From positions 1 to 9,353 of the forward strand of contig JAHEZC010000059.1 of the NCBI GenBank assembly GCA_023251275.1: a stretch of 9,353 bases of DNA, in the 5' to 3' direction. Positions 6,524 to 9,353 of this stretch are shown here, piece by piece. A program made the translations under genes and the position numbers. The notes beneath the pieces are model-generated. The model worked only from the letters and a program-made list of their open reading frames with translations, ran no database searches and had not been told where the DNA came from. Every line of letters starts with the position of its first letter. The first letter of the stretch is position 1. Source of the stretch: Parafilimonas sp. GTDB taxonomy: Bacteria > Bacteroidota > Bacteroidia > Chitinophagales > Chitinophagaceae.

Positions 6524-9247
6524 TCATTCTTCCAGCAATGATTTTACTTTCTCAATTACTTTCTCCAGGTTACCTGCATCCTGTCCGCCTGCTGCAGCAA
6601 CTGTTTTTTGCCCACCGCCGCCGCCTTTGATCAACGGGGCAATATGCTGCTTTATAATTTGTGATGCGTCGAGGTCTCTTCCATTTGCGATGTCGTCATC
6701 AATCATTATAATGATATGAGGCTTGCCATCAATTTTTGATGCAAGTAAAATAAAGTAATTGCTCAAATCACCTCTTACATCAAAACAAAGCTTTCTCAAA
6801 GAATCCGGGCTATCTACATCTACAATTTTTAAAAGTTGATTTACCTGACCATTCGATTCAACATTGTTGAGTAATTGCTTCTTCAGTTCATATAAAGATT
6901 TTGAATTTAATCGTTCAATTTTTTTCTTCGATTGCTCATTTTCTGTTATCAAATTCTCAATTGCCTTACCGATATCTTTTGGGTACTTCAATAAATCCTG
7001 CACTGCATGTAACTGCTTCATTTTTTCCTGTACAAATTCTTGCGCTGCTTTACCGCTTACTGCTTCCATTCTTCTGATGCCAGCAGCGATAGCAGTTTCA
7101 TGTTTGATTTGAAAGAAACCCAACTCACCGGTATTACAAACATGTGTGCCCCCGCATAGTTCAACAGAATAAGATTTATCTATGATTACGACTCTTACTG
7201 TATCGCCGTATTTCTCTCCGAACAATGCCAATGCACCCATTTGCAGGGCTTCTTCTTTCGGCATTTCATGTATGATGACAGAAATATTTTCGCGTATCTT
7301 TTCGTTTACCAATGCTTCGATGTTTTCAATTTCTTCATCGCTGACTTTTGCAAAATGAGAAAAATCAAAACGCAAGTGTTCTGCATTTACCAAACTGCCT
7401 TTTTGAGCTGCATGTGTGCCCAGCACTTTGCGCAATGCAGCATGCAGCAAATGCGTAGCGCTGTGATGAACTGCAATTGATTGTCTTTTTCGAGTGTCAA
7501 CTTTTGCAAAAACTTCTGTATCAATTTTTTCAGGCAGCGTTTCTGTAAAATGAATGATGAGATCGTTTTCTTTTTTTGTATCAATCACATCTATTACTTC
7601 ACCAGCGAAATCAAGGATACCTGTGTCACCGACCTGTCCGCCGCTTTCAGCATAGAAAGGCGTTGCTTCGAGAACGATTTGAAACAATTCTTTTCCCTTT
7701 GCTTTTACTTTGCGGTACTTTACAACTTTTGTTTTTATTTCGAGTGAATCATAACCTACGAATTCATTTAACGCATAATTATCCAATACAACCCAGTCTT
7801 CTGTATCAATGGCTGTGGCTGCACGACTGCGTTGCTTTTGTTGCTGCAATTGATTTTGAAATTCATCCATATCAACAATCCACCCTTTTTCTCTTGCCAT
7901 CAATTGAGTTAAATCAATGGGGAAACCATAGGTATCATTTAATTCAAAAGCAAAACCACCGGATATTTTTTTATTTTTTCTTTCCTTATGATACTGAATT
8001 TGAATCTCCAATAGCTCATTTGATATTTTTTCAGCTTCGGTTTTATTATCTGCATAGTAACTATATCCATGTATATCATGATCGGTTGTATAAGCATTAA
8101 ACCGGTCAATTCCTTTTCCTAATGTTCTTAAAAACGCTTCCTCTTCTTCCTTAACAACCTTTGTTACAAACTCAACCTGTTTTTGTAATTCAGGAAAAAT
8201 ATTTTCAAATTGTTTTGCCAATTGAGGAATAAGCTGATACAGCAACGGTTGCTTATATTCGAGATAAGAAAAATAATAACGGACTGCTCTCCGCAAAATT
8301 CTTCTTATCACATATCCTGCTCCTGTGTTGGAAGGGAGCTGCCCATCTGCAATCGTAAAAGCTATAGCTCTTATATGGTCTGCAATTACACGAAATGCTA
8401 TTGCCGTTTTACTATCACCGTAATCATATTTTTTGCCTGCAATTTTTTCTGTTGCTGCAATTGTACCAATGAATATATCTGTATCATAATTACTCTGCTT
8501 ATTTTGCATTACACATACAAGGCGTTCCAACCCCATGCCTGTATCTACATGCCTTGCAGGTAAATGTTCAAGGCTTCCATCTTTTAAACGGTTAAACTCA
8601 ATGAATACATTGTTCCATATTTCTATTACCCGCGCATCATCTTCATTCACCAATGTTTTTCCATTTACGCTTATTCTTTCATCATCACTTCTGCAATCAA
8701 TATGTATTTCCGTGCAGGGCCCGCATGGACCTATATCACCCATCTCCCAGAAATTATCTTTTTTCTTTCCGAATAAAATCCTGTCTTCTGCTATCCATTT
8801 TTTCCATTCATCAAAAGACTCTTTATCTGCCGGCAAATGTTCTTTTTCGTCGCCGCCAAAAACGGTTATATATAAACGGTCTTTATCAATCTTAAAAACT
8901 TCAGTAAGCAGTTCCCAGCTCCATGCGACAGCTTCTTTTTTAAAATAATCTCCAAAGCTCCAGTTACCAAGCATTTCAAACATGGTGTGGTGATAAGTAT
9001 CAACACCCACTTCCTCAAGATCATTATGCTTACCGCTTACACGCAGGCATTTTTGCGTATCGGCTATACGCGGATAAGGCGCTTTTTTATTACCGAGGAA
9101 ATAATCTTTGAACTGGTTCATGCCTGCATTGGTAAAAAGTAAAGTAGGGTCATTCTTTATTACAACAGGTGCAGAAGGTACAATATGATGACCCTTTGAT
9201 TTAAAAAAATCAAGAAACTGCTGTCTTATATCATTAGCGGATAACAT
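6524..9247 (-). CDS. alaS: alanine--tRNA ligase
   Basis: This cytoplasmic class II synthetase charges tRNA-Ala with alanine. The 907 residues are slightly above the usual 870-880. Domains in order: the class II catalytic core from residue 1 with FTNAGMNQFKDYFLG (38-52) and RHVDTGMGLERL (232-243), the tRNA-recognition region to about 460 (with GGFAFELNDTYGFP at 430-443), the editing domain with HHSATHLLH (594-602) and CGGTH (698-702), which supply the zinc ligands H595, H599, C698 and H702, a linking coiled coil at about 735-795, and a C-Ala domain with KGGGGGQ (874-880) and AAAGGQDAG. The editing site looks intact. ATG 9247 matches the conserved start MLSANDIRQQFLDFFKSKGH. An unusual extra segment lies at about 386-428. 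Codon use and composition match the neighbours. Confidence 0.98.
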   Translation of the reverse strand: MLSANDIRQQFLDFFKSKGHHIVPSAPVVIKNDPTLLFTNAGMNQFKDYFLGNKKAPYPRIADTQKCLRVSGKHNDLEEVGVDTYHHTMFEMLGNWSFGDYFKKEAVAWSWELLTEVFKIDKDRLYITVFGGDEKEHLPADKESFDEWKKWIAEDRILFGKKKDNFWEMGDIGPCGPCTEIHIDCRSDDERISVNGKTLVNEDDARVIEIWNNVFIEFNRLKDGSLEHLPARHVDTGMGLERLVCVMQNKQSNYDTDIFIGTIAATEKIAGKKYDYGDSKTAIAFRVIADHIRAIAFTIADGQLPSNTGAGYVIRRILRRAVRYYFSYLEYKQPLLYQLIPQLAKQFENIFPELQKQVEFVTKVVKEEEEAFLRTLGKGIDRFNAYTTDHDIHGYSYYADNKTEAEKISNELLEIQIQYHKERKNKKISGGFAFELNDTYGFPIDLTQLMAREKGWIVDMDEFQNQLQQQKQRSRAATAIDTEDWVVLDNYALNEFVGYDSLEIKTKVVKYRKVKAKGKELFQIVLEATPFYAESGGQVGDTGILDFAGEVIDVIDTKKENDLIIHFTETLPEKIDTEVFAKVDTRKRQSIAVHHSATHLLHAALRKVLGTHAAQKGSLVNAEHLRFDFSHFAKVSDEEIENIEALVNEKIRENISVIIHEMPKEEALQMGALALFGEKYGDTVRVVIIDKSYSVELCGGTHVCNTGELGFFQIKHETAIAAGIRRMEAVSGKAAQEFVQEKMKQLHAVQDLLKYPKDIGKAIENLITENEQSKKKIERLNSKSLYELKKQLLNNVESNGQVNQLLKIVDVDSPDSLRKLCFDVRGDLSNYFILLASKIDGKPHIIIMIDDDIANGRDLDASQIIKQHIAPLIKGGGGGQKTVAAAGGQDAGNLEKVIEKVKSLLEE

Positions 9248-9261
9248 AAACGTTCATCAAA

Positions 9262-9298
9262 TTTTGAATGGCATGTACGGGCTTAGCAATTATCTTTG
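9262..9298 (+). promoter_or_regulatory. candidate rightward promoter, divergent from alaS
   Basis: TATCTTTG at 9291-9298 is an exact TAnnTTTG match on the + strand, with TTTTG at 9262-9266 about 24 bases upstream, slightly longer than the usual spacing. If real it would drive a gene to the right of this window. No coding start is visible before the edge. Confidence 0.27.
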
Positions 9299-9315
9299 TT
9301 TGTTTTAAAAAGTTT

Positions 9316-9349
9316 CAAAGGTAAAGTATTTGGTGTTTGTGGTTTGAAA
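9316..9349 (-). promoter_or_regulatory. candidate alaS promoter
   Basis: Read on the minus strand, TACCTTTG (9323-9316) matches the Bacteroidota TAnnTTTG -7 element exactly. A weak TTTC (9349-9346) lies 22 bases upstream in the -33 position. A start near 9310 would give a leader of about 60 bases before the alaS ATG. No T-box or other riboswitch structure was recognised in the leader. Confidence 0.4.
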
Positions 9350-9353
9350 TTTG

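Noticed and set aside
6616..6625. CCGCCGCCG-like run resembling a short tandem repeat
   Set aside because: It encodes the conserved polyglycine motif of the AlaS C-terminal domain.
6447..8948. Several open frames of 80-174 codons on the + strand opposite alaS
   Set aside because: They are antisense shadows of a fully conserved alaS; their translations are rich in Cys, Phe, Ser and His, have no recognisable domain and no sensible starts.

Overview
The window is ordinary housekeeping sequence from a member of the Bacteroidota, probably near the Chitinophagaceae. This rests on AT-leaning base composition, Bacteroidota-style gene content and order (ftsX, a DUF3098 gene, then uppP), the apparent lack of Shine-Dalgarno sequences before most starts, and candidate promoters of the TTTG...TAnnTTTG kind. 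No mobile element, CRISPR array, tRNA or rRNA was seen. I do not find a new defence or biosynthetic system here.

Left part, + strand. A possible gene start points leftward off the edge (1-68). Next comes ftsX (260-1135), whose frame is conserved to its natural end but is broken by two in-frame stops, TAA at 980 and TGA at 1058. A small DUF3098 membrane protein (1236-1508) follows, then a hairpin terminator, then uppP/bacA (1582-2394). FtsX (septal peptidoglycan hydrolase control) and UppP (recycling of the undecaprenyl carrier) both serve envelope growth. After uppP comes a two-gene unit: an MFS transporter of the UMF1 type (2488-3795) overlapping a metallo-beta-lactamase-fold hydrolase (3792-4661), probably translationally coupled.

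Right part, - strand, convergent with the left part. alaS (9247 to 6524) is followed by a UPF0104/flippase-like polytopic membrane protein (about 6439 to 5474) and, one base later, an exported DUF3108 protein (5472 to 4681). The last two look translationally coupled. A 106-base region upstream of alaS carries two oppositely oriented matches to the Bacteroidota -7 element.

The points most worth checking are the double nonsense mutation in ftsX, three genes without an ATG start at the conserved N-terminus, an extra segment of about 30 residues inside AlaS, and the coupled flippase-like/DUF3108 pair.
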